The translations under genes and the position numbers were made by a program. A DNA stretch of 64,000 nt, from assembly GCA_043816165.1 (NCBI GenBank), contig JBDRIE010000033.1, forward strand, positions 1 through 64,000, read 5' to 3'. Below the pieces are notes generated by a model that did no database searches, was not told the origin of the DNA, and saw only the letters and a list, made by a program, of their open reading frames with translations. This document shows positions 1 to 8,349 of the stretch, piece by piece (within the stretch, counting starts at the first letter, position 1; the number at the start of each line of letters is the position of its first letter). The stretch comes from JAACEU01 sp043816165. GTDB taxonomy: Bacteria; Patescibacteriota; Gracilibacteria; UBA1369; LOWO2-01-FULL-3.

Positions 1-334
1 CAACCATTCCCACATATTCACCAAACCGCTCACACGAAATCATTTCTCCATTCACCCTAATCCTCTCCCGAATATCATACAAATGAGGCGATGTAAAAAG
101 CCCCACCCGCTCACCAATCCCCACCAAATACTCAGAAATAAAATTACAAACACTCCCCTTTCCCTTCGATCCGGCCACATGCACAATCTTCAATCCGGAA
201 TATGCCACCTCAAAATCCGCCACAACACGCCGAAATCGATCCAAATCAAAATTCTTCTCATCATACAAAAAATCCCTATCCCTTTCGTGCGAAATCAAAG
301 TTTCCAAATACTTTAAGGCGCTTTCAAAATCCAT
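1..334 (-). CDS. folC: folylpolyglutamate synthase FolC, N-terminal part (runs off window)
   Basis: This Mur-ligase-family enzyme adds glutamate to folates in the cytoplasm, and many bacterial versions also make dihydrofolate. Only about 111 N-terminal residues are present because the gene reads leftwards off the edge. I translated it by hand. The family P-loop HVAGSKGKGSV lies at residues 52-62, followed by TSPHL (81-85) and ERIRVNG (90-96), the usual FolC order. The start is the ATG whose complement ends at the right border. It diverges from ftsQ with only 54 bases between them. Whether it is mono- or bifunctional cannot be told from this fragment. The family assignment is firm. Confidence 0.9.
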   Translation of the reverse strand, partial: MDFESALKYLETLISHERDRDFLYDEKNFDLDRFRRVVADFEVAYSGLKIVHVAGSKGKGSVCNFISEYLVGIGERVGLFTSPHLYDIRERIRVNGEMISCERFGEYVGMV

Positions 335-388
335 GATTTTTGTATAAGATACCAAAGCGTTAAAATCCCACCAAAATCCTACCCAAAA

Positions 389-1267
389 ATGTTCAACAAA
401 AAAAGGAAAATACAGAAATTTAAATTTAAATATGGGAAAAGCCCAACGTTTACTCCCAAAGAATTAAAAAACACGAGATATCATTCCAGAAAACTACAAA
501 AAAAATCTCATCCATATTCTGCAAAAATAAAAAGATTCGCATTAGTACTCTCAATACTCGTACTTGCAATACTTTCAATTTACGGAGTTTTCTTCTCCAG
601 CTATTTCAGAATCAAAGAAATCAAAATCACAAATGACCTCATAGATAATGAGATAATAGGACAAGAAATTTCACAAATCTTAAGCACAAATATCGGCAAA
701 AATCTGATTTTCACCAATACTGAAGACATGCAAATCAAAATTCTCGACAATTTCCCGGAGATTGATGAAATCGAAGTAGAAAAAGACTATCCAAGCAAAA
801 TTTTAGTCACATTTTTGCAGTATCCACTCGTCGCAAATGTAACAAACGAAAGCCAGACGCTTAAAAAAAGCTACATCATCAATTCAATTGGCTACGCAAT
901 CAAAGAAGACCTACAAAGCACCAGCCTTCCTTACATAAAAGTCCAATCCGATGAACCGTTAAATCCACAAAGCCCAATAATAGAAGCAAATAAACTCAGA
1001 TACATCCTCGAAACAATCATATACTTCGAAGACAAATTCGGAATGCGAATCGTAGAAGTTATTTACAAAAAAGTCCCAAGAGAAATTCACCTCCTTACAG
1101 AAAGAGATTTTTACGTCTGGATCGACATGCAAACTCCGGCAGACGAACAGCTAAAAAAACTCAAAAAAGTTCTGGTAAAACTGGACATTTACACAGAAAA
1201 CCTCGAATATATTGATCTTAGGATTGCGGGCGGAAACGGAGATAAGATAATATACAAACGAAGATAA
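389..1267 (+). CDS. ftsQ: cell division protein FtsQ/DivIB
   Basis: This is a bitopic divisome protein that links early and late cell-division proteins through its extracellular part. The 292 residues have a basic cytoplasmic tail (1-48), one membrane helix (about 49-69), a POTRA domain beginning FRIKEIKI near residue 73, and an FtsQ-type C-terminal domain. It ends in the characteristic YIDLRI...KIIYKRR strand. Size and domain order fit the family. The following small basic membrane protein is also a cell-division neighbour in Firmicutes, which supports the call. There is no Shine-Dalgarno sequence before the ATG. Confidence 0.85.
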   Translation: MFNKKRKIQKFKFKYGKSPTFTPKELKNTRYHSRKLQKKSHPYSAKIKRFALVLSILVLAILSIYGVFFSSYFRIKEIKITNDLIDNEIIGQEISQILSTNIGKNLIFTNTEDMQIKILDNFPEIDEIEVEKDYPSKILVTFLQYPLVANVTNESQTLKKSYIINSIGYAIKEDLQSTSLPYIKVQSDEPLNPQSPIIEANKLRYILETIIYFEDKFGMRIVEVIYKKVPREIHLLTERDFYVWIDMQTPADEQLKKLKKVLVKLDIYTENLEYIDLRIAGGNGDKIIYKRR

Positions 1268-1349
1268 AACGCGGCAGCGAAGCCTGTCCGACCGCCAGGT
1301 GGACGAACGCGCATCTATCAAATAACGCCCGAAGGGCAACCATATACAC
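1268..1349. repeat. GC-rich palindromic intergenic stretch
   Basis: The gap between ftsQ and the next gene is much richer in G+C than its surroundings. It holds an imperfect inverted repeat (GTCCGACC against GGTGGAC) and a short hairpin GCCC-gaa-GGGC at 1327-1337. No T-run follows, so a terminator is not supported. It resembles the other small GC-rich palindromes in this window, such as those in the RNase P RNA and before tRNA-Glu, but it is not the same sequence. Confidence 0.4.
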
Positions 1350-1712
1350 ATGGCATTTATAGCAATTGGACTACTTATCGGAATAATAATCGGACTAAAT
1401 CTCACCTACACGATCCCAATCGAGTACATCAAATACACAGCCGTAGCAATAATAGGCATGGTCGATGCCCTGTTTGGTGCAATGAAAGCAAAACTTACAA
1501 AAGAAGAAGAATATGAACAATCCATCTTCCTAACCGGACTCGGATTCAACATAATCCTCGCACTGGGGATCACACTTCTAGGAGAAAAACTCGGCCTCGA
1601 TTTATACTTAGCAGTAACCGTTGTATTCACATTCAGAATCTTCGCCAACCTCGGTGCATCAAGAAGAGAAATTATCAAAAAAATCGTAAAAAAGCGAAAA
1701 TACTTTTTCTAA
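1350..1712 (+). CDS. sbp: small basic membrane protein (Sbp/DUF1290 family)
   Basis: This 120-residue integral membrane protein has helices at about 1-20, 25-45, 62-80 and 84-100, and a very basic C-terminal tail (KKIVKKRKYFF). The order of helices, the central GMVDALFGAMKAKL segment and the FRIFANLGASRREI stretch match the small basic protein family. In Firmicutes that family sits in the division/cell-wall cluster near ftsQ, ftsA and ftsZ. Its biochemical role is not known. Its position right after ftsQ agrees with a link to division. Confidence 0.75.
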   Translation: MAFIAIGLLIGIIIGLNLTYTIPIEYIKYTAVAIIGMVDALFGAMKAKLTKEEEYEQSIFLTGLGFNIILALGITLLGEKLGLDLYLAVTVVFTFRIFANLGASRREIIKKIVKKRKYFF

Positions 1713-1752
1713 ACTACGTCAACCTGGACGAATAGAAATTATTTGTGATTTT

Positions 1753-1761
1753 TGGTATAAT
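1753..1761 (+). promoter_or_regulatory. extended -10 promoter
   Basis: The sequence TGG-TATAAT is a perfect extended -10 element, 33 bases before the ATG of the 185-residue unknown protein. No good -35 box is visible, which is tolerated for extended -10 promoters. Confidence 0.55.
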
Positions 1762-1794
1762 AATGCCGTAATAAAAATTAAAACAAAAAATAAA

Positions 1795-2352
1795 ATGTCT
1801 CAAGCTTCCAAACTCGCATTAATAAAAGAAATGCTCGATTCCGCTGAGTCGTCTTTAAGATCAGCAAAACAGATGGTCACCGACTTGGTCGGATCTTCTT
1901 CAAAAAACATTTATACAAAAATGGCAGAAGAGATTGAACCGGTTGAAGGTGCAGAAGGAGAAGATAAAATTGTCGAAGGAGTATTCAACGGCCAAACAAT
2001 GAATGACAAAGACGACAAAGAATATCCGGTCCCGGCAAACTACGCTTCCAAATCGAAGCTTATTCCTGGAGACGTACTTAAATTGACAATCAAAGATGAC
2101 GGTGGATTCCTTTACAAACAAATCGGACCGGTAGAAAGAAAAAGAGTGATCGGAACCCTCACGTACGAAGATGGACAATACAAAGTAATAGCCAGTGGCA
2201 AAGCCTATAATGTCCTCCTAGCCTCTGTAACCTATTTTAAAGCAGAAATAGGTGATAAAATAACATTAGTAGTTCCTGAACTGGAAGACAGCCAATGGGG
2301 AGCAATTGAGAACGTACTCCCTAAATCAGAAGAAATTCCGGATATGGAATAA
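1795..2352 (+). CDS. conserved unknown protein, 185 aa
   Basis: I cannot assign a function. The protein is soluble and acidic, with no signal peptide or membrane helix. An N-terminal helical part (1-45) leads into a beta-rich domain containing VEGVFNGQTM, EYPVPANYASKSKLIPGD and KQIGPVERKRVIG. I associate this arrangement with unannotated proteins of candidate-phyla bacteria. The C-terminal half reads like a small beta-barrel with regularly spaced Gly/Asp turns. It has its own promoter and is followed after 22 bases by an acidic membrane protein, so the two are probably co-transcribed. Confidence 0.6.
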   Translation: MSQASKLALIKEMLDSAESSLRSAKQMVTDLVGSSSKNIYTKMAEEIEPVEGAEGEDKIVEGVFNGQTMNDKDDKEYPVPANYASKSKLIPGDVLKLTIKDDGGFLYKQIGPVERKRVIGTLTYEDGQYKVIASGKAYNVLLASVTYFKAEIGDKITLVVPELEDSQWGAIENVLPKSEEIPDME

Positions 2353-2374
2353 TTAAACATTAAATCCAAAAATC

Positions 2375-3118
2375 ATGCCTGATGAAAACACACAAAATCC
2401 AGAAACAGATAAAACCTTCACGATAGACCAAGAAGCACTTGAAGCTAATCAAAATACACCCGCGCAGCAACCGACAGAAGCACCCGCCACTCAAGATCCC
2501 GCAAACCCACTAAACACCGGGAACGGAACTCCGGAAGCTCCCGCAACAGGCGAAGCAGAAGCACCTATCGCTGAAACTCCTGCAGAACCCACTCCTGAAG
2601 TACCGGTCGAAGCTCCCGCAACAGGCGGGGAAAACCTCGAACAAAAATTAGATGAACAGCTCACAGAGGCAACTACATCTGAACCGGAAGCACAAATCGC
2701 ACAAGACACCACAAAAAGTTCAAAAAAATACCTAATTATAATAATCGTAATAATAACCCTTCTTGCCGGTGGATACTTCGTTTACACTTATTTCATCGCA
2801 GGACCTGCTGAAACAGTCGAAGAAACAGAAACACCTCCAACAAACACCCTTTCCCCTACCGATGCAATGGAAGAACTAGACGAAATTGTTGACGAACTGG
2901 AAGATGTTTATGCACCTCCGGCAGCAGACGAGATCGAAGTGTTTGAAGAAGCAGTTCTAGAAGAAGTTGACGATTCATTCCCTACTCTTACTCTTACAGA
3001 GCCTGTGGAAGAAGTGATACTGGAAGAGCCTGTTCTTTATGAACCTTTACTTGGTGAGCCACCTATCATTGATGAACCGGTAATCGATGAATCTACAGAT
3101 TTAAAAGTCCTTAGGTAG
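2375..3118 (+). CDS. single-pass membrane protein with Pro/Ala/Glu-rich tail
   Basis: Function unknown. The protein has 247 residues. A low-complexity N-terminal region (about 1-113) is rich in Pro, Ala, Thr and Glu and repeats EAPATG twice. One strong membrane helix follows (about 117-137, after KSSKKY), then a very acidic C-terminal tail full of Glu-Pro pairs. There is no cleavable signal peptide. The positive residues before the helix suggest that the N-terminal region is cytoplasmic and the acidic part is outside. It sits between the 185-residue unknown gene and pilT, but pilT has its own promoter. Confidence 0.6.
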   Translation: MPDENTQNPETDKTFTIDQEALEANQNTPAQQPTEAPATQDPANPLNTGNGTPEAPATGEAEAPIAETPAEPTPEVPVEAPATGGENLEQKLDEQLTEATTSEPEAQIAQDTTKSSKKYLIIIIVIITLLAGGYFVYTYFIAGPAETVEETETPPTNTLSPTDAMEELDEIVDELEDVYAPPAADEIEVFEEAVLEEVDDSFPTLTLTEPVEEVILEEPVLYEPLLGEPPIIDEPVIDESTDLKVLR

Positions 3119-3161
3119 AAACATTCCCCCTCAGGAAAACCCTTTTTCACTATTTTCACTC

Positions 3162-3190
3162 TTGTTTGAAATGCCCAAAAATGCTATAAT
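3162..3190 (+). promoter_or_regulatory. sigma70-type promoter of pilT/pilin operon
   Basis: TTGTTT and TATAAT are separated by 17 bases, and a TG pair makes the -10 an extended one. The predicted start of transcription is about 25 bases before the pilT ATG. The five pilin genes downstream follow without gaps, so this promoter probably serves all six genes. Confidence 0.65.
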
Positions 3191-3221
3191 ATAGGGAAAA
3201 ATAAACACAAAAAAGTCATTC

Positions 3222-4265
3222 ATGTACAAGCTATCAAAAATATTTCGGACAGCTGTTCAATATCAAGCATCTGATATCTACATTGCTGCAGGTATCAAAC
3301 CAATGCTTCGGATAAACGGCGATATAATAGCAATCGGGGAACATTCTGAGCTTACCAAAAAAATGGCGGAAGAATTTCTATTGGAAATAATGAATCCCGA
3401 ACAAAAAAAGAGATTCGAACAAACTATGGATATTGATTTTTCCCTGGAGTTAGAGACAATCGCTCGTTTCAGGGTTAATATGTTCGTACAAAGAAAAGGT
3501 ATTTCCGCAGTTTTCCGTCTTATTCCGGAAAACGTTATGACTATGGACGAATTAGGACTACCGGCACAGTTGAAAAAAGCGACAACATTCCAAAGCGGGC
3601 TTGTGATAGTAACCGGACCAACAGGTTCAGGTAAAACGACCACACTCGCCGCTATGATCAATGAAGTAAATCGAAATCAAAAGAAACATATCGTTACAAT
3701 CGAAGATCCAATCGAATACGTTCACAAAAACAATCAATCGATTATCCAACAACGAGAAGTCGGGGTTCACACACACAGCTTCCAAAAAGCTCTCAGAGGT
3801 GCTCTTCGTGAAAGTCCGGACGTTATCATGCTTGGAGAAATGCGTGACAATGAAACAATGCAACAAGCTATCACAGCCGCAGAAACAGGTCATTTGGTAT
3901 TTGCAACACTTCACACACGAGGTTGCGCTGATTCGATAAACCGTATCATTGATGCATTCCCTTCTGATCAACAAAACCAAATCCGGGCACAATTATCAGA
4001 AAGTTTAAAAGCGGTTTTCTGGCAAACACTATTAAAAACAAAAGATGAAAAAGGTCGTGTAGGAGCATTCGAAGTCATGTTCGCAAATAGCGCTGTCGCA
4101 AACATGATAAGAAAAGGAACAACTCACCAGATCAATTCAGTAATCGAAACCTCTACAAAAGAAGGAATGCAAACTATGAAAAAAGCGCTAACAGATCTGT
4201 TCGAAGCCGGAATCATCACAGAAGAAAATGTTTATCTAAACATGCCAAAAGATTTTGAAGCCTAA
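3222..4265 (+). CDS. pilT: type IV pilus retraction ATPase PilT
   Basis: This hexameric cytoplasmic ATPase depolymerises type IV pili. Its 347 residues match the usual length. The N-terminal PAS-like domain covers roughly residues 1-100. The Walker A motif GPTGSGKT is at 132-139, the Asp box region TIEDPIEY near 159-166, Walker B plus the PilT signature VIMLGEMRD at 201-209, and the His box ATLHT at 228-232. GEMRD favours a retraction ATPase over the PilB assembly ATPase. Unusually, the genes immediately downstream are not core pilus genes but five TrbC/VirB2-like pilins. The main pilus operon lies about 8 kb away on the other strand. Confidence 0.92.
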   Translation: MYKLSKIFRTAVQYQASDIYIAAGIKPMLRINGDIIAIGEHSELTKKMAEEFLLEIMNPEQKKRFEQTMDIDFSLELETIARFRVNMFVQRKGISAVFRLIPENVMTMDELGLPAQLKKATTFQSGLVIVTGPTGSGKTTTLAAMINEVNRNQKKHIVTIEDPIEYVHKNNQSIIQQREVGVHTHSFQKALRGALRESPDVIMLGEMRDNETMQQAITAAETGHLVFATLHTRGCADSINRIIDAFPSDQQNQIRAQLSESLKAVFWQTLLKTKDEKGRVGAFEVMFANSAVANMIRKGTTHQINSVIETSTKEGMQTMKKALTDLFEAGIITEENVYLNMPKDFEA

Positions 4266-4270
4266 TTCCA

Positions 4271-4681
4271 ATGAAAAAATTTGCACTCATACTATTATCG
4301 GTAATCATATTCACAGCTCTGGTCCCCGCACTAAGCGGACCAGCTGTAGCTTCAGATCCGGACATAGTAAACCTCAAAGAACTAAAATTTGATGTCGGTG
4401 ACACTTTAAATCTAAATAGTGGACAAGAACAAACATATTTTGGTGAGGGAAAAAATCCAATCCAAGAATTAATCATAAGAATAATTAATTTCGCTCTAAC
4501 AATAATCGGTTCAATCGCAATAATCATACTAATTATCGGAGGTTTCCAAATGATGTTGTCACAAGGAAATCAACAAAAACTCGATGAAGCCAAAGATGTC
4601 GTTAAATACGCAGTCATAGGCTTAATAGTAACTTTACTATCCTATGTAATAGTAATATTCGTACAATCAATATTCGGTTAA
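4271..4681 (+). CDS. TrbC/VirB2-like (T4SS-type) pilin paralogue 1
   Basis: This 136-residue secreted membrane protein has a signal peptide (about 1-28), a short polar region and two hydrophobic helices (about 66-92 and 111-133). The helices are joined by the polar loop SQGNQQKLDEAKD. The loop, with a GG-F/V-x-M stretch before it and an LSY in the second helix, matches the VirB2/TrbC-like pilin pattern common in candidate-phyla genomes. Mature pilins of this type assemble into a filament or pore. It starts 5 bases after pilT and overlaps the next paralogue by one base, so the genes are clearly one operon. Confidence 0.7.
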   Translation: MKKFALILLSVIIFTALVPALSGPAVASDPDIVNLKELKFDVGDTLNLNSGQEQTYFGEGKNPIQELIIRIINFALTIIGSIAIIILIIGGFQMMLSQGNQQKLDEAKDVVKYAVIGLIVTLLSYVIVIFVQSIFG

Positions 4682-5442
4682 TGAAAAAATTCTTAGCAAA
4701 ACTAGCTCTATATTCAATTATCAGCTTGATTCTAATCTCAATAAGCTCAGTTTCGACCTATGCGGAACTATCTGGAGCGGGCGCTGTAGCAGAAGCTGCA
4801 GCAGAAGCTGCAGCAGAAGCAGAAGCTGCAGCAGAAGCTGCAGCAGACTCTGCAGCAGCACTAGAACTCTCAAAAGGGCTCGATGACTTAACATATATCG
4901 AATATTGTATTAAAGAAACAAAAGAAAACGGCGATCCTGGAGGACCTGACGATGGATGGATGGTCACAATAATAGAAGAACCACTAAGCCTCGAAAAAAC
5001 TGTAACCAAAGATTTCCAATCAAGAATCTGCTACAGAAATTACCTTTCATACGTACCAAAAAATGGTGGAGAAGAGGTAATATCAATACTCGCAACAAAA
5101 TGCTCAAATAATATTACAAACGAAACATTCAGCACCACAGAATACAAAGACTACAAAGTAACAACTTCATGCAAACCGGTTCAAGTTTATTTAAGCAAGG
5201 GAGGAACATCCCTAATCATAGGATACATCTCCTCAATCTACAAATGGGCCGCCAGTTTAGTAGGTGTAATAGCAGTAGCTGTAATAATCATAAGTGGCGT
5301 ACAAATCTCAATCGCCGGCGGGGACACAGCAGCAATTGATGCCGCAAAAGGCCGAATAATAAAATCTATTTCAGGAATAATAGTTCTATTCTTATCAGGA
5401 CTGATTCTATACACCATTAACCCAACTTTCTTTACACAATAA
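4681..5442 (+). CDS. TrbC/VirB2-like pilin paralogue 2, with poly-Ala stretch and extracellular insert
   Basis: This is the largest of the five paralogues (253 residues). After a signal peptide ending STYA (about residue 28) comes an Ala/Glu low-complexity stretch (about 33-62). An extra domain with four cysteines follows (YCIK, RICY, TKCS, TSCK), which could form two disulfides outside the cell. The C-terminal 75 residues have the two-helix pilin core with the loop AGGDTAAIDAAKG. The extra domain makes it a candidate tip or adhesin subunit, but that is inference. One-base overlaps on both sides show tight co-translation. Confidence 0.65.
   Translation: MKKFLAKLALYSIISLILISISSVSTYAELSGAGAVAEAAAEAAAEAEAAAEAAADSAAALELSKGLDDLTYIEYCIKETKENGDPGGPDDGWMVTIIEEPLSLEKTVTKDFQSRICYRNYLSYVPKNGGEEVISILATKCSNNITNETFSTTEYKDYKVTTSCKPVQVYLSKGGTSLIIGYISSIYKWAASLVGVIAVAVIIISGVQISIAGGDTAAIDAAKGRIIKSISGIIVLFLSGLILYTINPTFFTQ
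4788..4860 (+). repeat. imperfect tandem repeat encoding Ala/Glu tract
   Basis: Units close to GCAGAAGCTGCA recur about six times and encode an (A-E-A-A) tract near the mature N-terminus of the second pilin. The unit length is a multiple of three, so expansion or contraction would keep the frame. Confidence 0.7.
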
Positions 5443-5915
5443 TGAAAAAAACAATAATTTACATTTTGCTGGTACTAATAACGTCTATCTCTACAATAGA
5501 AATTACTGCGAATGCCGATTCGTTTATTGCGGCAGAAGAAAGCACATACGAACGAACCATCATTCCAAAACCCGATCTTCTTCCTGGTCCGGATGAAGCA
5601 ACACAAAAAGGACAAGGAGGTGCTGAAAACATCTTAATAGACACAATTCTACCATATTACGCAGTAGGTTTCATCGGTTTCGTAGGAATTTTATCAGTAT
5701 TGTTCCTGCTCATTGCCGGCGTACGATTTGCAACCGCTTACGGTAATGACGAATCAATCCAAAAAGCTAAAGACCAGGCAATGTACGCACTAATCGGACT
5801 GGTTCTCGCGCTACTTTCCTACACAATCATAAGAATTATCACAAATATAAAATATGAGGGGAACACAACAGGAACCAATACTTATATTCAAGATGAAATA
5901 ACAAACATTGGATAA
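5442..5915 (+). CDS. TrbC/VirB2-like pilin paralogue 3
   Basis: A 157-residue member of the tandem family. It has a signal peptide (about 1-25, ending NADS), a polar segment with a Pro/Gly-rich stretch (PKPDLLPGPDE), then two helices joined by AYGNDESIQKAKDQ. LLSYTIIRI in the second helix matches paralogues 1 and 5 closely. A hydrophilic tail follows the second helix. It has no cysteines in its mature part, unlike paralogues 2 and 4. The divergence between copies suggests an old duplication, not recent expansion. Confidence 0.68.
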   Translation: MKKTIIYILLVLITSISTIEITANADSFIAAEESTYERTIIPKPDLLPGPDEATQKGQGGAENILIDTILPYYAVGFIGFVGILSVLFLLIAGVRFATAYGNDESIQKAKDQAMYALIGLVLALLSYTIIRIITNIKYEGNTTGTNTYIQDEITNIG

Positions 5916-6385
5916 TGAAAAAATTAATTTTAATAACATTAAGTACCATTCTATTAACCCTCACCTTTTCAGGAACTATTTTCGCAGCAACAGCATGTGA
6001 AAGCGATTTTGAATGCACCGTACCTGGGGAAAAATGTATCACCAATCTATGCTTAAACCCCATAGACGTAATGCTCGAAAGACCCTCTGAAGACGAAACC
6101 GTAAAAACTCCAGCAGAAACCGACGCTGTTGCAGGACTTCCAAATATTTCTCTAGAAAGCGGATTCAAAACCGCAATGAAAACAATTTTGGGAGCATCAA
6201 TGATCCTCACGATTATAGCTATCGTATTCGCAGCCAGCTATTACATCCTTTCTCAAGGGAATGACGAAGACATATCAAAAGCAAAAAATATAATTCTATA
6301 TCTAGTCATTGGGATGGCAATAATGGCCGCAGCATACGGAATAGTAACCGGAGTAATCCAATTCGACTTCTTTAAAGCAAAATAA
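5915..6385 (+). CDS. TrbC/VirB2-like pilin paralogue 4, cysteine-rich N-terminus
   Basis: The 156 residues begin with a signal peptide ending near FAAT. A compact four-cysteine segment follows (ACESDFEC...EKCITNLC), with the spacing of a small disulfide-stabilised knot. The core has two helices with the loop SQGNDEDISKAKN between them. The second helix ends in a short charged tail (FDFFKAK). The cysteine segment is exposed after secretion, so this copy and the second one may be the specialised subunits of the set. Confidence 0.66.
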   Translation: MKKLILITLSTILLTLTFSGTIFAATACESDFECTVPGEKCITNLCLNPIDVMLERPSEDETVKTPAETDAVAGLPNISLESGFKTAMKTILGASMILTIIAIVFAASYYILSQGNDEDISKAKNIILYLVIGMAIMAAAYGIVTGVIQFDFFKAK

Positions 6386-6387
6386 AA

Positions 6388-6804
6388 GTGAAAAAGAAAT
6401 TATTAATCATAATCGGTTCAATTCTACTACTAGTTGCTCTTGCAGGAGTAGCCCAAGCATACCAAATCCCTGATGAATATAGACCTGAAAATTTGTTTTT
6501 TGGAGAAAATGAACTCGACTACAATCAAGATCTAGAGGGTCAAACACAAGGAAGCACCGCAACAATCATCATCCTCCAAACAATAGCTGGAGCACTACTC
6601 TATTTTGCTGCCCCGCTTGGAGTAATTTTAATCGTACTTGCGGCCTTCAACATGGTAATGGGAGGAGCAGATTCAGAAAAACTCGAACAATCCAAAAAAC
6701 ACCTCACCTGGACCATTGTGGGTTTATTCTTAATAATCCTCTCTTATTCACTAGTAAGAATAATCATCACCTTTATTTCAGGAGCCGCTGACGCAGCTAA
6801 TTAA
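6388..6804 (+). CDS. TrbC/VirB2-like pilin paralogue 5
   Basis: This last gene of the pilT operon encodes 138 residues. The start is GTG; the signal peptide (MKKKLLIIIGSILLLVALAG) fits only this start. The core is two helices with the loop GGADSEKLEQSKKH and the shared ILSYSLVRI in the second helix. It converges on metG with a single base between the two stop codons and no hairpin, so transcription of the two operons probably overlaps. Confidence 0.66.
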   Translation: MKKKLLIIIGSILLLVALAGVAQAYQIPDEYRPENLFFGENELDYNQDLEGQTQGSTATIIILQTIAGALLYFAAPLGVILIVLAAFNMVMGGADSEKLEQSKKHLTWTIVGLFLIILSYSLVRIIITFISGAADAAN

Positions 6805-6805
6805 T

Positions 6806-8308
6806 TTACTCCTCCAATCGTGGAAACAAAGCATCTGACACCGAAACAGAACCACCTTCTTCCAGCTCACTCCATTTCGAAAATTCCTCAGAGACTTCTA
6901 ATCCTAACTGATCAATAATCTTTCTGGTAGTTTCAGGAATTATAGGAGCTATAAACATACAAACGTATCGAAGAATATCAAGAGATCGATACAAAACCTC
7001 CATTAGCTCATCATCCTTCCCCTCTTTCGCCAAAATCCAAGGTTTCTTATCATCCAAATACTTATTTCCATAATCAACAACCCTCATCACGACATCACAA
7101 GTCTCCTTAATATCAAACTTCTCAATCGCAGCGTCATATTTATCAAAATATTCCTTCATATCATCATGAACATCACTCCCGGCTTTCTTTGGCACAGAGC
7201 TTTCCGCATATTTCTCAGTCATCATCACAACCCGATTAACCAAATTTCCCAAACCATTAGCAAGCTCACTATTATAAACATCTACAAAACGTCCATGACT
7301 AAAATCTCCATCATCAGCAGTCGGAATTTCACGCATCAAGAAATATCGCAAAGCATCAGCCCCATATTTCTCAACATACTCCAAAGGATCAACCACATTT
7401 CCCAAACTCTTACTCATCTTCTTCCCTTCACTTGTCACAAATCCATGGACATAAACCGCTCGAGGAATTTCAACACCTGCAGACATCAACATTCCAATCC
7501 AAACACCGGCATGAAATCGTAAAATATCTTTCCCAATCAAATGCACATCAGCCGGCCAATACTTTTTGTAAATCTCACTATCCTCACCATATCCAAGAGC
7601 AGTAATATAATTGCTAAGTGCATCTCCCCACACATACATCACCTGATTTTCATCGCCCGGAACTTCAATTCCCCAAGGCAAAATCTCTTTCGGACGAGAA
7701 AAACTAACATCATGCAGACCTTCCCCTATCAAATTCAACATCTCGTTTTTACGACTCTCAGGCACAATTTTCAATCGATCACTCTCAATAGCTTCACGAA
7801 TCTTGTCAGAATATTTCGATAATTTGAAAAAGTAATTTTCCTCCTCCAAAACCTCAGGCTTTTTCATATGATTTGGACACATTCCGTTCTCATCCAAATC
7901 CTTCTCGCCCACATAAGCCTCACACCCAACACAATAAAGTCCGCTATATGTATCTTTGTAAATGTCCCCTGCCTCAGCCATTTTTTCCCATAATTTCTTC
8001 GCTCCCGCCTTGTGTCTCTCCTGAGTAGTACGAATAAAATCATCATTCGACAAACCAAGAGTTTCCTTCAGCGACACAAAAATCTCAGCATTCTCATCAA
8101 CCACAACCTGAGTCTCTACCCCTCTTTCTTTCGCCACTTCATAAATTTTCACGCCATGCTCATCAGTTCCCGTCAAAAAATAAGTATCCCGTCCTTTCAA
8201 ACGATGATACCTCGCCAAAACATCCGCCTGTATAAACTCAAGAGCATGCCCAATATGCGGCGGCGCATTCACATAAGCAATTGCAGTTGTTATATAAAAT
8301 TTATTCAT
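6806..8308 (-). CDS. metG: methionyl-tRNA synthetase
   Basis: This class I synthetase charges tRNA-Met and tRNA-fMet. The 500-residue protein shows the HIGH motif exactly (residues 18-21, in PPHIGHALE) and KMSKS in GKKMSKSLGN near residue 300. A zinc knuckle insert in the connecting region has CVGC and MCPNH. The C-terminal anticodon-binding helices are present (WILAKEGKDDELMEVLYRSLDILRY), but the extra C-terminal tRNA-binding domain of longer enzymes is absent, as in many short bacterial forms. The ATG follows its own promoter. Confidence 0.95.
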   Translation of the reverse strand: MNKFYITTAIAYVNAPPHIGHALEFIQADVLARYHRLKGRDTYFLTGTDEHGVKIYEVAKERGVETQVVVDENAEIFVSLKETLGLSNDDFIRTTQERHKAGAKKLWEKMAEAGDIYKDTYSGLYCVGCEAYVGEKDLDENGMCPNHMKKPEVLEEENYFFKLSKYSDKIREAIESDRLKIVPESRKNEMLNLIGEGLHDVSFSRPKEILPWGIEVPGDENQVMYVWGDALSNYITALGYGEDSEIYKKYWPADVHLIGKDILRFHAGVWIGMLMSAGVEIPRAVYVHGFVTSEGKKMSKSLGNVVDPLEYVEKYGADALRYFLMREIPTADDGDFSHGRFVDVYNSELANGLGNLVNRVVMMTEKYAESSVPKKAGSDVHDDMKEYFDKYDAAIEKFDIKETCDVVMRVVDYGNKYLDDKKPWILAKEGKDDELMEVLYRSLDILRYVCMFIAPIIPETTRKIIDQLGLEVSEEFSKWSELEEGGSVSVSDALFPRLEE

Positions 8309-8314
8309 GCTGAA

Positions 8315-8343
8315 AACCTACCAACAAGCAATATTAGAGTCAA
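8315..8343 (-). promoter_or_regulatory. metG promoter
   Basis: On the minus strand TTGACT and TAGGTT are 17 bases apart, directly before metG. The -10 box is only fair. Placement in the 41-base gap between metG and the pilus operon supports it. Transcription would start within about 5 bases of the metG ATG, implying a very short leader. Confidence 0.5.
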
Positions 8344-8349
8344 GAATAA

